A stretch of DNA of 35,509 nucleotides from Verrucomicrobiota bacterium (lineage in GTDB: Bacteria; Verrucomicrobiota; Verrucomicrobiia; Chthoniobacterales; Terrimicrobiaceae). The DNA is taken from the NCBI GenBank assembly GCA_026398255.1, contig JAPLTG010000041.1, positions 1 to 35,509 on the forward strand. Direction: 5' to 3'. A program made the position numbers and the translations under genes. The notes under the pieces were generated by a model, which did no database searches, was not told where the DNA came from, and saw only the letters and a program-made list of their open reading frames with translations. Positions 23,815 through 31,985 of this stretch are shown here, in pieces; positions within the stretch are counted from its first letter, which is position 1, and every line of letters begins with the position of its first letter.

Positions 23815-24273
23815 TCAACCCTTTCGGCGGAAAAATCTCAGAGTCGCCGCGTGGCGTGCCCGAAACATTCCGGCGAAAAACACCGGCATCGCCCACCGCG
23901 ACACCAATCCGCCGACCCAGCCACCTTTCAGCAAGAACTCAACCCGATCGGTCATTTCGCACCCGCCGTGTGAGGGATTGAAAATATGGCTGTGCCGCCA
24001 AATCGCGAACGGCGAGTCCAGCGCGATGTCGAGAAGAAGGCCGGGCGACTCGACCGATTCCCACTGTCCCGTCCAGTGGATCGGCAGGCCGAATTGCGAG
24101 GCGTGGATTTTAAAAATCCCGCCCGTGCGCGCAGTTTCCTCGCACTCGACCAAGGAGACCCGCAGCGAAGCGGGGGCGATTTTCGAGATGTTGCGCGGGT
24201 TTTCGTGGAAGCGGAACAACTCCTCTGCGGATGCGGGAATTTCCACCGAACGCTGGTAGATGATGTGTTTCAC
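23815..24273 (-). CDS. SRPBCC (START-like) superfamily protein
   Basis: The product has 152 residues. The start IIYQRSVEIPASAEELFRFHENPRNI is the usual first strand and helices of the SRPBCC/polyketide-cyclase fold, and MTDRVEFLLKGG is the late strand-helix region. These proteins have a hydrophobic cavity and bind lipids or other small molecules; the ligand is unknown. The C-terminus (SRWAMPVFFAGMFRARHAATLRFF) is the long closing helix. It lies 38 bp upstream of rpmB on the same strand. Confidence 0.85.
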   Translation of the reverse strand: MKHIIYQRSVEIPASAEELFRFHENPRNISKIAPASLRVSLVECEETARTGGIFKIHASQFGLPIHWTGQWESVESPGLLLDIALDSPFAIWRHSHIFNPSHGGCEMTDRVEFLLKGGWVGGLVSRWAMPVFFAGMFRARHAATLRFFRRKG

Positions 24274-24402
24274 AGGGAAGTTTGCGCTTGACCTCTGGGA
24301 TGCTTCGGCAAATTTACCGCCCGCCTCACGGGTTTTTCCCGAGAAATTCCTGGTTGCAAATCGGTGAGGCGATCGTTAGTCACAAAACCAACCCTAAATC
24401 TC

Positions 24403-24648
24403 ATGTCTGAAAAATCCATCGAAGAAAAAGTCAAAGATATCATTGTCGAGCAACTTGGCGTGAACGCCGAACAAGTCACCACCACCGCCTCGTTCATCGA
24501 GGACCTCGGTGCCGATTCGTTGGACACCGTCGAGCTCGTCATGGCATTCGAGGAGGAGTTCGGAGTCGAGGTTCCCGACGAAGACGCCGAGAAGCTCCAG
24601 AGCGTGGGTGATGTCATCAAATACATCGAGGAGAAGGCCGGCAAATAA
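24403..24648 (+). CDS. acpP: acyl carrier protein
   Basis: The product has 81 residues and is strongly acidic. The prosthetic-group site [11 protein letters not shown] with Ser39 is intact; this serine takes the 4'-phosphopantetheine that carries growing fatty acids. The rest ([27 protein letters not shown]) is typical of AcpP of fatty acid synthesis. ATG at 24403 is chosen by family length. The gene is monocistronic: a strong terminator follows 28 bp after the stop, and none of the usual fab genes is next to it. Confidence 0.97.
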   Translation: MSEKSIEEKVKDIIVEQLGVNAEQVTTTASFIEDLGADSLDTVELVMAFEEEFGVEVPDEDAEKLQSVGDVIKYIEEKAGK

Positions 24649-24676
24649 GCCGCTTCCCGCGACAAATTTTTTCACG

Positions 24677-24704
24677 AAAACCCCGCTTCGGCGGGGTTTT
24701 TCTT
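24677..24704 (+). terminator. intrinsic terminator of acpP
   Basis: A perfect 10-bp stem AAAACCCCGC/GCGGGGTTTT encloses a TTCG tetraloop (24677-24700) and is followed by a T-rich tail. This is a textbook rho-independent terminator and sits directly downstream of acpP. Confidence 0.95.
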
Positions 24705-24745
24705 TTGGTTCGACTCCCCGGCGCCGCGCTGTTCATGATCCGCCC

Positions 24746-26137
24746 ATGAAAATTCTGATCGCCGCGAGCGAATTCGCCCCCTTCGCGCAGACCGGGGATT
24801 TCGCCGGATATGTCGAGCGTTTGGCCGCCGCGACCGCCGCCGCCGGGAATGAAACCACGGTCGTTCTTCCACTCTACCGCTGCATTCGTGAAGGCCGCAT
24901 CGTCGGCCTCAAACGAGGAAAACTCCGCTTGAGCATCGAACTCGGCGCGAACCGCGTTTCAGCCGAAGTCTGGGAGGCGTCTGGCCCCGGCGGGGTGAGG
25001 TTGATCTTCCTCGAGCGCGACGAGCTTTTCGATCGCACCGGGCTCTACGGCATGGACGGTCGCGATTACCAAGACAACGCCGCCCGATTCATTTTTTTCT
25101 CCAAGGCCGTTGTGGAACTCGCCCGCCGCGAGTCGCCGGATGTCGTCCACGCCCTGGGCTGGCAGAGCGCCCTAGTATCGGTCTTTGCGCGCGACCAACG
25201 CCTCGAGATTCCGACCGTCCTCTCGCCTGTGAGCCTCGAATACCAGGGGCATTTCTGGAGCCACGATTTCGCGCTCACGAACCTGCCCGGCGAGTGGTTC
25301 CCGAATGTGCTCGAGTTCTACGGCAGCATGAATTTCCTGAAAGCCGGCATCGCCTGCGCGAACTCTGTCGTTCTGCCCGGCGCGCTGAATCTCGCCGCCA
25401 TGCAAACGCCTGAGCACGGTTGCGGACTCGAAAATCTCCTGCGCCAAAACGCCGCGAAACTCGAAGGCATCGCGCCAGGCGTGGATTTGCCCGCGCCCGC
25501 CGCGCTTTCGGCGAAGGAAAAAAACGCCGCGTGCGAGGCGCTGTTCAAGTCCGCAGGTAAAACCGCGCGCGCCGTTTTTGTGGCCCACGCGGGCTCGACC
25601 GGTGAGGGCGGCCTGGGTCAATTGTGCGAGGCGTTATCGCGTTTGCCGATGGGCGAGGTTTTGGTCGCGCTCATTGGCGCCGCCCCCGAGTCGCAGAGGC
25701 AAAGGATCCAAATCGCCCTCCGCCGCCGCGCGGGGGGGATGGTGCATTTTCCCGAGCCGACCCCCGCCGAGCAGGAACGCCTTCTTCAAGCCGCGGACTT
25801 CATCGTGGTGCCGGGAGCGCTCGAGCCCGGCTGTGCCTTCTTCCGTTTGGCGCTGCGCGCGGGGATCGTGCCCGTCGTCGAACAAGGCGCGGGACTCCAT
25901 GAACTCGTGCGGGATTTCGATCCCGTGACGGGCCAGGGGAATGGACTCGTTTACTATCGTCATTCGGTGGAGGCGTTGATCGACGCGATTCTCCGCGCCG
26001 TCGAGCTTCCGCCCGCCACAAAGAGCCTGCTGGTGGAGCGCAACCGCGCGCGGGATTTTTCATGGGCGTCCACCGCCAAAGCCCTCGACCGCCTTTACTC
26101 GCGCTTGCCCGGCCGTGCCGGCCGCCTTGCTGCCTGA
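24746..26137 (+). CDS. degenerate glycogen/starch synthase-like protein (GT5)
   Basis: The product has 463 residues, near the normal length of GlgA, and keeps the family order: KILIAASEFAPFAQTG at the start, LFDRTGLYG, FLKAGIACANSVVL, a TPEHGCGLENLL stretch, and a C-terminal ALEPGCAFF region. Key positions differ from E. coli GlgA: the Lys of KTGGL is Gln (QTGDF), HAHDW is HALGW, the VHNLAYQG stretch is SPVSLEYQG, and SRLTxQKG is replaced by AHAGSTGEGG. The Glu of the EPCG motif is kept in LEPG. It may be a catalytically dead paralogue or act on another sugar nucleotide. It leads the operon with recJ (4 bp gap) and recG. Confidence 0.85.
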   Translation: MKILIAASEFAPFAQTGDFAGYVERLAAATAAAGNETTVVLPLYRCIREGRIVGLKRGKLRLSIELGANRVSAEVWEASGPGGVRLIFLERDELFDRTGLYGMDGRDYQDNAARFIFFSKAVVELARRESPDVVHALGWQSALVSVFARDQRLEIPTVLSPVSLEYQGHFWSHDFALTNLPGEWFPNVLEFYGSMNFLKAGIACANSVVLPGALNLAAMQTPEHGCGLENLLRQNAAKLEGIAPGVDLPAPAALSAKEKNAACEALFKSAGKTARAVFVAHAGSTGEGGLGQLCEALSRLPMGEVLVALIGAAPESQRQRIQIALRRRAGGMVHFPEPTPAEQERLLQAADFIVVPGALEPGCAFFRLALRAGIVPVVEQGAGLHELVRDFDPVTGQGNGLVYYRHSVEALIDAILRAVELPPATKSLLVERNRARDFSWASTAKALDRLYSRLPGRAGRLAA

Positions 26138-26141
26138 GCCC

Positions 26142-27830
26142 ATGCGCCGACGCTGGATTTTTCCCTCGGAGGCGAATCCCGGAGCGGTCTCGAAAATCCG
26201 CTCCGAGCTGGGCGTGCCACGCTTCATTGCGGACATGCTCGTGCGGCGGGGATTTGGAGATCCCATCAACGCCGAAGCCCAGCTCCACCCGCGCCTGCGC
26301 TCGCTCTCCGCGCCCGAGGATTTGCCGGAAATGGGTGCCGCGACGGAGAGGATTCTCGCCGCCCTGCGCGCGAAAGAGCGTATCGCGCTTTATGGCGATT
26401 ATGATGTCGATGGCATCACCTCGCTCGCGATCCTTGCGCGGGTTTTGAAAGCCTACGGAGCCGAGGCGCCGTGCTTCCTGCCCCTGCGCGCGGAGGAGGG
26501 CTACGGTCTCAGTGAGGCGGGGGTGGATCGTTGCCTCGAACTCCACAATCCCAGCCTTCTCATCGCGGTGGATTGCGGCACGACTTCGGTCAAAGAAATC
26601 GCGCGCCTGCGCTCACGCGGCGTCGATGTCGTCGTGCTCGACCACCACGAGCCCGCCGAGGAACGTCCCGATTGCGTGGCGCTGGTAAATCCCAAGCTCG
26701 GCGCCGATTTTCACTACCTCTGCAGTGCTGGCGTGGTCTTCAAACTCGCTCATGCTCTGCTAAAATCCTCGCGCGTGGAGGGGGTGGACCTCCGCGAATA
26801 CCTCGACCTCGTTGCGCTGGCGACGATCGCCGACCTCGTTCCGCTGGTGGATGAGAATCGGATTTTTGTGAGCCACGGCCTGCGGCAGATGGAAAACACA
26901 CGCTGGCCCGGCCTCGCCGCGCTCAAGCAGGTCTCGGGCGTGGGAGCGCCGATCCGCGTGGGCGATGTCGGGTTCCGCATGGGCCCGCGCATCAATGCCG
27001 CCGGGCGGCTCGGACCCGCCTCCGAGGCTTTGGCGTTGTTGCTCACCGAGGATTTCCATGAGGCGGACCGACTCGCCGCTGGACTCGATGCCCACAACCG
27101 CGAACGCCAAGGCGTCGAGCGCCATGTCGTGAAGGAGGCCGAGGAGTGGGTGGATAAAAATTTCCAAGCCGGCAGCGATGTTTCGATCGTCGCAGGCAGT
27201 CGCGATTGGCACATCGGAGTTCTCGGCGTCGTCGCCTCCCGCCTCATGCGCCGCCACCATCGGCCGACTTTCGTTGTGGGCTTCGATGAAAACGGAGCGG
27301 GCAAGGGAAGCGGACGCGGCATCGAGGGATTGTCGCTTGTCGGCCTGCTGCGCGATTGCTCCGAGCATTTGGAAAAATTCGGCGGTCACGAAATGGCGGC
27401 GGGAATTTCCATCCACGAAAAATCCTTCCCCGCCTTTCGCGAGGCTTTCGAGTCCGCCGCACGCGGAGCGGCGACCGAGGAAATGCTCGTTCCACGCCTG
27501 AACCTCGACTGCGAGGTGCCGCTGCGAGAGATCGATTACGCCTTGATGGAGACGCAGGATTTGCTCGAGCCGTTCGGCAACTCGAACCCCCAGCCGGTGT
27601 TTTATTCCCGCGCCGTCACGCCCGCCGCTGCGCCGCGCGTGATGAAGGAAAAACACCTGCGCGTGGAGTTTTCCGTGGGACGTGAGCGGATGGCCGCCGT
27701 GTTTTTCAACGCGCCCGTCGAGGACCTTCCGCGCCCGCCGTGGGACATCGCCTACACGCTCGAGTGGAACCACTGGAACGGCCGCTCGGAGCCGCAACTC
27801 CGCTTGCTGGAGGTCCGCCACGCCGAATGA
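26142..27830 (+). CDS. recJ: single-stranded-DNA-specific exonuclease RecJ
   Basis: The product has 562 residues, close to E. coli RecJ (577). DHH-family motifs are in order: YGDYDVDG (motif I), AVDCGT (II), LDHHEP (III) and the later DLVPLVDEN and GPRINAAGRLG. The DHHA1 part contains GKGSGRGIEGL and FGGHEMAAG, and the end is an OB-type domain. RecJ degrades single-stranded DNA 5' to 3' in recombination, mismatch and base-excision repair. ATG at 26142 lies 4 bp after the glycogen-synthase-like gene; its stop overlaps recG (ATGA). An operon of two repair proteins is functionally sensible. Confidence 0.96.
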   Translation: MRRRWIFPSEANPGAVSKIRSELGVPRFIADMLVRRGFGDPINAEAQLHPRLRSLSAPEDLPEMGAATERILAALRAKERIALYGDYDVDGITSLAILARVLKAYGAEAPCFLPLRAEEGYGLSEAGVDRCLELHNPSLLIAVDCGTTSVKEIARLRSRGVDVVVLDHHEPAEERPDCVALVNPKLGADFHYLCSAGVVFKLAHALLKSSRVEGVDLREYLDLVALATIADLVPLVDENRIFVSHGLRQMENTRWPGLAALKQVSGVGAPIRVGDVGFRMGPRINAAGRLGPASEALALLLTEDFHEADRLAAGLDAHNRERQGVERHVVKEAEEWVDKNFQAGSDVSIVAGSRDWHIGVLGVVASRLMRRHHRPTFVVGFDENGAGKGSGRGIEGLSLVGLLRDCSEHLEKFGGHEMAAGISIHEKSFPAFREAFESAARGAATEEMLVPRLNLDCEVPLREIDYALMETQDLLEPFGNSNPQPVFYSRAVTPAAAPRVMKEKHLRVEFSVGRERMAAVFFNAPVEDLPRPPWDIAYTLEWNHWNGRSEPQLRLLEVRHAE

Positions 27831-29892
27831 TCCAGCTCTCGCCGGAGACGCCGCTGGATTCCCTCGAATGGATTCCGCGTCCGCGCCAGACCGCGTTGCG
27901 CCGCCTCGGGCTCCTCACGCTGGAAGATTTGCTTCGTCACTTTCCACGGCGTTACGAGGACCGCACGCGGTTTGACCGGTTTCCCGACCAAGCCTCCGAC
28001 ACGCCGGTGTGCCTGTGTGGCGTGGTGGAAAAAAACAGTTACCGCCGTTTCGGTGGACGCGCGATTTTCGAAGTGCGTCTTGTGGAAGAAGGCGGCGGGC
28101 TGCTCAGCGGGCCGTTGATGTGCCGCTGGTTCAATATGCCTTGGGTAAAAAACATGGTCGGCCAGGGCGACCGGCTCGTGGTTTTTGGAAAACCCCGCGT
28201 GCGCTCGAAGCAAATCGCCATGGAGCATCCGGAGTTCGAGGTCATCGAGGAAGGCACCTCGATCCACTTCGAGCGCATCGTTCCAATCCACGCCGCGGGC
28301 GATGGGATTCCCGCGCGGGTGCTGCGGGAGTTCATCCACCGCGCGCTCGAATCCACCGATCTCTCCGCGATCCCGGCGCTGTGGCGCGGAGAGGGAAAAA
28401 TTCTGCCCGATGTGTGGCGAGCGGTGCATTTTCCCGAGACTTTCGCCGAGTGTGAGGAGGCGCGGCGGCAACTCGTGCGCGATGTGTTTCTCGGCATCCA
28501 GATCGTCCTCTGCTCGCGCCACACGCTGGCGAAAAACTCGGGCGGCGTGTCGCGTCCCGGCACGGGGTGGATTTGGGAAAAAATCGAAGCCGCGTTGCCG
28601 TTTCAGCTTACGCCCTCGCAGCGCGAGGTGATCGCCGAGATCGCCGCCGACATGGCCTCGCCGCATCGCATGAACCGCCTCCTGCAGGGCGATGTCGGCT
28701 CGGGCAAAACCCTCGTCGCCCTCCGTGCGATGATCCAGGCCCACGAAAGTGGTTGGCAGGCGGCGCTGATGGCGCCCACCCAAATCCTCGCCGAGCAGCA
28801 TTATCTCAACTTCCGTCGCCTCCTCGACCCGCTTGGAATTCCCGTGGTTTTACGAACCTCCGCCCGCAAGGAGGGCTCTGGCGAGTCCGACCTTTTCAAC
28901 CCCGCCAAATCCACGGTGCCGCCGCTCGTCGTCGGCACCCACGCCCTACTCTTCGAAGGAGCGGAATTCGAAAAACTCGGCCTCGTCGTGATCGATGAGC
29001 AGCACAAATTCGGCGTGCTCCAGCGCTCGCGCCTGATCGGACGGGCCGACGCGCCCGATGTGCTCGTGATGACCGCCACGCCGATCCCCCGCACGATCAC
29101 GCAAACTCTCTACGGCGACCTCGATGTTTCCATCATCCGCGAGCGCCCCGCCGGCCGCGGCGCAATCGTCACCGCCCTGCGCGATGAATCCAAACTCCCG
29201 GCGATCATCGAATTCCTGCGCGGTGAGATCGCCGCAGGACGCCAAGCCTACATCGACTATCCGCTCGTCGAGGAATCCGAGAAATTGGAACTCAAAGCCG
29301 CCACGGCGGAGTTTGAAAAATGGAGGCAACTCCTCGCCCCCTCCACCGTGGGCCTCGTCCATGGTCGACTCGACGCCGAAGCGAAGGAGTCCGGTCCGTG
29401 ATGCGAGAATTCCGGGAGGGCAGGACCAGCGTGCTGGTTTCCACCACCGTCATCGAGGTCGGCGTCGATGTTCCGAACGCCACGATTATGCTCATCGAGG
29501 AAGCCGGGCGTTTCGGCCTCTCGCAAATCCACCAACTGCGCGGCCGCATCGGGCGGGGATCGCAAAAATCGTGGTGCGTTCTTTTGCAAAACGACGCCAC
29601 CGGCGCGGCACTGGAGAAATTGCAGGTCCTCGAAAAAACGAACGACGGCTTCGAGATCGCCGAGGCCGACCTGCGGCTCCGGGGCCCCGGCGACATCCTT
29701 GGCACCGCGCAAACCGGCCTGCCCCCGCTCGGCTTGGGCGACCTCGTGCGCGACGCCGACATCATGACTGAGGCCCGCCGCGCCGCGCGCGAAATCCTCG
29801 CCGCTGACCCCGAGCTGAAAAACCCGGAGAACGCCCGCCTGCGCGCCCATGTCGAGCGCCACGCCACCGCACAAGAATTGGCGGAAGGCTGA
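27827..29892 (+). pseudogene. recG: ATP-dependent DNA helicase RecG, split by a frameshift
   Basis: The first frame (27827-29401, 524 residues) covers the wedge/OB domain and helicase domain 1: QGDVGSGKT (Walker A), APTQILAEQHY, IDEQHKFGV (DEAH-type box) and MTATPIPRT. It ends in LVHGRLDAEAKESGP and a stop. The frame continues as VMREFREG..., VLVSTTVIEVGVDVPNA and QLRGRIGRG (29401-29892). Removing five bases from TCCGGTCCG (29390-29398) restores KESVMREF, the family sequence, so a 5-bp duplication is the likely cause. The stop and a new ATG overlap as TGATG (29399-29403), so two coupled fragments could be made. RecG remodels stalled replication forks and Holliday junctions. All motifs on both sides are otherwise intact, so the break is recent or a sequence error. 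Confidence 0.93.
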
Positions 29893-30138
29893 GAGAAGTC
29901 TGAGCGAGACTCCGTGCGTTGGCGCCATCGTGAGGAACGGGCTTTTACCCGCGGACCTGACGGAGCAGGTCCCTCCAGGAGGGACGACCGCCGTGTCGTC
30001 CGTGGCATTATAGCCTCTTCGAGAGCCCTCTGCCCCGTAGCGGAAGCCGGAACGGCTTTTGATGACAGGGGATGCCTCCCCGCCCAACGCCCCGAATTTT
30101 TTTCAAAATTCCGCCACACCCCCACAAATGATTTTGCC
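29852..30138 (+). repeat. 3' end of recG plus downstream spacer, first copy of a long direct repeat
   Basis: From the last 14 codons of recG to 30029 this stretch matches 31806-31969 with few substitutions and an 11-bp indel just after the recG stop. The words AATGATTTTGCC at 30127-30138 and 31972-31983 suggest that the repeat originally reached this point, with about 98 bp present only here. The stretch 30030-30338 otherwise holds no gene. The two copies flank the DUF4143 ATPase gene. Confidence 0.88.
29953..30001. repeat. three overlapping hairpins (REP/BIME-like), first copy
   Basis: Arms GGACCTG/CAGGTCC (29953-29972), GTCCCTCC/GGAGGGAC (29969-29985) and GGACGAC/GTCGTCC (29982-30001) follow each other and share bases, so alternative folds are possible. 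Only one base in about 56 differs from the second copy at 31895-31943, fewer than in the flanks. Such clusters can stop transcription, protect mRNA ends or bind DNA proteins. Confidence 0.85.
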
Positions 30139-30338
30139 AACCCTCCCGTGACGCCAATGCGCCGATGTCCCCACGCGACCTTTGGAGGGCGACGCTCCGT
30201 CGGCGCCTCCCTGAGAGAAAATCCCTTCGCACGGCATACCACAATCCCAAAACCCAAAAGCAACCGACCGTCGGGAAAATATATGAATATGTGGGATTGA
30301 TCCCCAATGACCATGCCTCCAATATATTTGAAAGCAGT

Positions 30339-31715
30339 TTATTGCAAACAATTTATAAGTGCTGGAATGCGCCATGCCAGATAGTGTGGGAGGTTGAGGA
30401 GTTGGTATTCCACGGGATCGCCGAGCGTGGTTTTAATCTCCATTTTCTGCAGACTCGGGGGATTTCGATCCATGCGCACGGCGAGCGGCAGGGATTTGTC
30501 GTGCATGAATTGATGCAGGCTCTTCATGGCTCCGGCTGCGCCGCTCTTGGTTTCCACCGGCACGATCCGGCCTTGGCATTCCACTACGAGGTCGATCTCG
30601 CCGGCACGGCCGTTTTCCCGCCTCCAGTGGAAGAGTTGGCCTTGCCGCGTGGGTTCGCCCATGGCCGCCCGGAGTTGTTGGGCGACGCCCTGCTCGGCCA
30701 GTCCGCCACGCAGCGCAGGGGCCACATCCGTCCATCGCGGAAAGGAATTTCCAGCTGGCGTGTTCCAAAGCGCGTGGGCCAATCCGACATCCAGCAGGGC
30801 TATTTTTCGCAGACGGTCATTGATTTTCCCAGCCAGCGGCACGCCGTTGCACTCTGCGTGGGGGATCGAATCGCAGAGTTGGGCCATGCACAACAAATCG
30901 AGCGCGTGCTTGGCCTGCTGATGTTTCACTCCGGCGTCCACAAGGCTGTAGACAAATTTATTGCCCAATTGATCGACAACACCGCGCAGGACATCGTCCA
31001 AGATTCGCGGCTCCATGCGGCCGGAGTATTTGGCAAAGTCGTTTCGATAAGTCTGGATGAGATCGCTTTGCAGCCGCCGACACTCGCTGGCCTGCGCGCC
31101 TGCGGCATCTGCCGCCACCACCTCGGGCATTCCACCGGTCATCAGATACCGGTCGTAAAATTCCATCGCCATCGCATGCGCGGCATCGCCCAGCGGAAGT
31201 CCGGGCGTCCACTCCGCCAAGCGCTGCAAGAGTCTTTCTTGACGATGGGCTTCGAGAAACTCCGGAAAAGACATCGGCTCCACAAAAGCGAAGGAAACCC
31301 TGCCCACCGGCATGCTGTATTCAAAATCCCGAAGCGCGAATTCCAACAACGACCCCGCCGCGATCACCGGCAACTCCGGCATCTCCTCGGCAAACCACCG
31401 CAGCTTGGCCAACACCTCCGGCGCCGTTTGGAGCTCATCCAAAAACAAAATCAACCCCTCGGCCGGAGCCTCCACGCCAGTTCTGAGACCGAGATCATCG
31501 AGCCATCGCCGAGGACCGCTTCCCTCCTCCCGAAAAATTCGCGCATACTCCGGGTTCCGATCAAAGTTCACCTCCAAAAGCACCCGCCCACTCGCGCGAG
31601 CCAACTCCCTTACCAACCATGTCTTCCCAACCTGACGCGCACCCCTCACGATCAAAGGCTTCCGCCGCTCGGATGTAAGCCAAGATAGGAGAAAATCAAA
31701 AAATATGCGTTTCAT
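30339..31715 (-). CDS. AAA ATPase with DUF4143 and PD-(D/E)XK-like C-terminus
   Basis: The product has 458 residues. Residues 22-32 form a Walker A motif (RGARQVGKT, Lys31) and LILFLDELQ (Asp93, Glu94) is Walker B, as in the AAA_14 family. A central DUF4143 part starts around YLMTGGMPEVV. Near the end GEIDLVVECQGRIVPVETKSG gives Asp375, Glu388 and Lys390 in the arrangement of a PD-(D/E)XK nuclease-like fold. These ATPases are common, often clustered with mobile or defence genes, and their role is not settled. The gene is opposite in direction to recG and shares its direction with prmA, and is bracketed by copies of the recG 3' end, which marks it as an acquired cassette. Confidence 0.92.
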   Translation of the reverse strand: MKRIFFDFLLSWLTSERRKPLIVRGARQVGKTWLVRELARASGRVLLEVNFDRNPEYARIFREEGSGPRRWLDDLGLRTGVEAPAEGLILFLDELQTAPEVLAKLRWFAEEMPELPVIAAGSLLEFALRDFEYSMPVGRVSFAFVEPMSFPEFLEAHRQERLLQRLAEWTPGLPLGDAAHAMAMEFYDRYLMTGGMPEVVAADAAGAQASECRRLQSDLIQTYRNDFAKYSGRMEPRILDDVLRGVVDQLGNKFVYSLVDAGVKHQQAKHALDLLCMAQLCDSIPHAECNGVPLAGKINDRLRKIALLDVGLAHALWNTPAGNSFPRWTDVAPALRGGLAEQGVAQQLRAAMGEPTRQGQLFHWRRENGRAGEIDLVVECQGRIVPVETKSGAAGAMKSLHQFMHDKSLPLAVRMDRNPPSLQKMEIKTTLGDPVEYQLLNLPHYLAWRIPALINCLQ

Positions 31716-31805
31716 ATAAATTTATCTTACGCAAAACAACGCGTTGTTTCAATTGGAAATAAAGTGTTCCCCAAACCTGCACGGTCGAGATAACCATGCT
31801 CCCCC

Positions 31806-31983
31806 TCGAGCGCCACGCCGTCGCACAAGAATTGGCGGAAGGCTGAGCGAGACTCCGTGCTTTGGCGCCTTCGTGAGGAACGGGCTTTTTCAACGGACCT
31901 GACGGAGCAGGTCCCTCCAGGAGGGACGACCGTCGTGTCGTCCGTGGCATTCGCCTCTCCGAGAGCCCTAGAATGATTTTGCC
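31806..31983 (+). pseudogene. second, 5'-truncated copy of the recG 3' end and spacer
   Basis: It contains the last codons of recG with the reading frame and stop codon kept (ERHAVAQELAEG against ERHATAQELAEG), followed by the same spacer and hairpins as at 29852-30138. There is no start or upstream part of recG, so it cannot be expressed as RecG. It runs into the end of prmA, which converges from the other side. The order recG end, ATPase, recG end, prmA is what an insertion at the recG 3' end would leave. Confidence 0.9.
31895..31943. repeat. three overlapping hairpins (REP/BIME-like), second copy
   Basis: Same three stems and same length (49 bp) as at 29953-30001, with one changed base in a loop position. 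It lies between the recG remnant and the convergent prmA end, where it could serve as a bidirectional terminator. Confidence 0.85.
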
Positions 31984-31985
31984 GC

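Noticed and set aside
24704-24724. GGTTCGACTCC resembling a tRNA T-loop
   Set aside because: The bases before it do not pair as a T stem and no anticodon or acceptor arm lies upstream; the acpP terminator occupies that place.
29380-29410. Programmed -1 frameshift to join the recG halves
   Set aside because: No slippery heptamer or downstream pseudoknot is evident, and a 5-bp duplication explains the break with an exact match to the family sequence.
30165-31688. 507-codon plus-strand frame opposite the DUF4143 ATPase
   Set aside because: The minus strand carries Walker A, Walker B and nuclease-like motifs; the plus frame is His/Gln-rich shadow coding.
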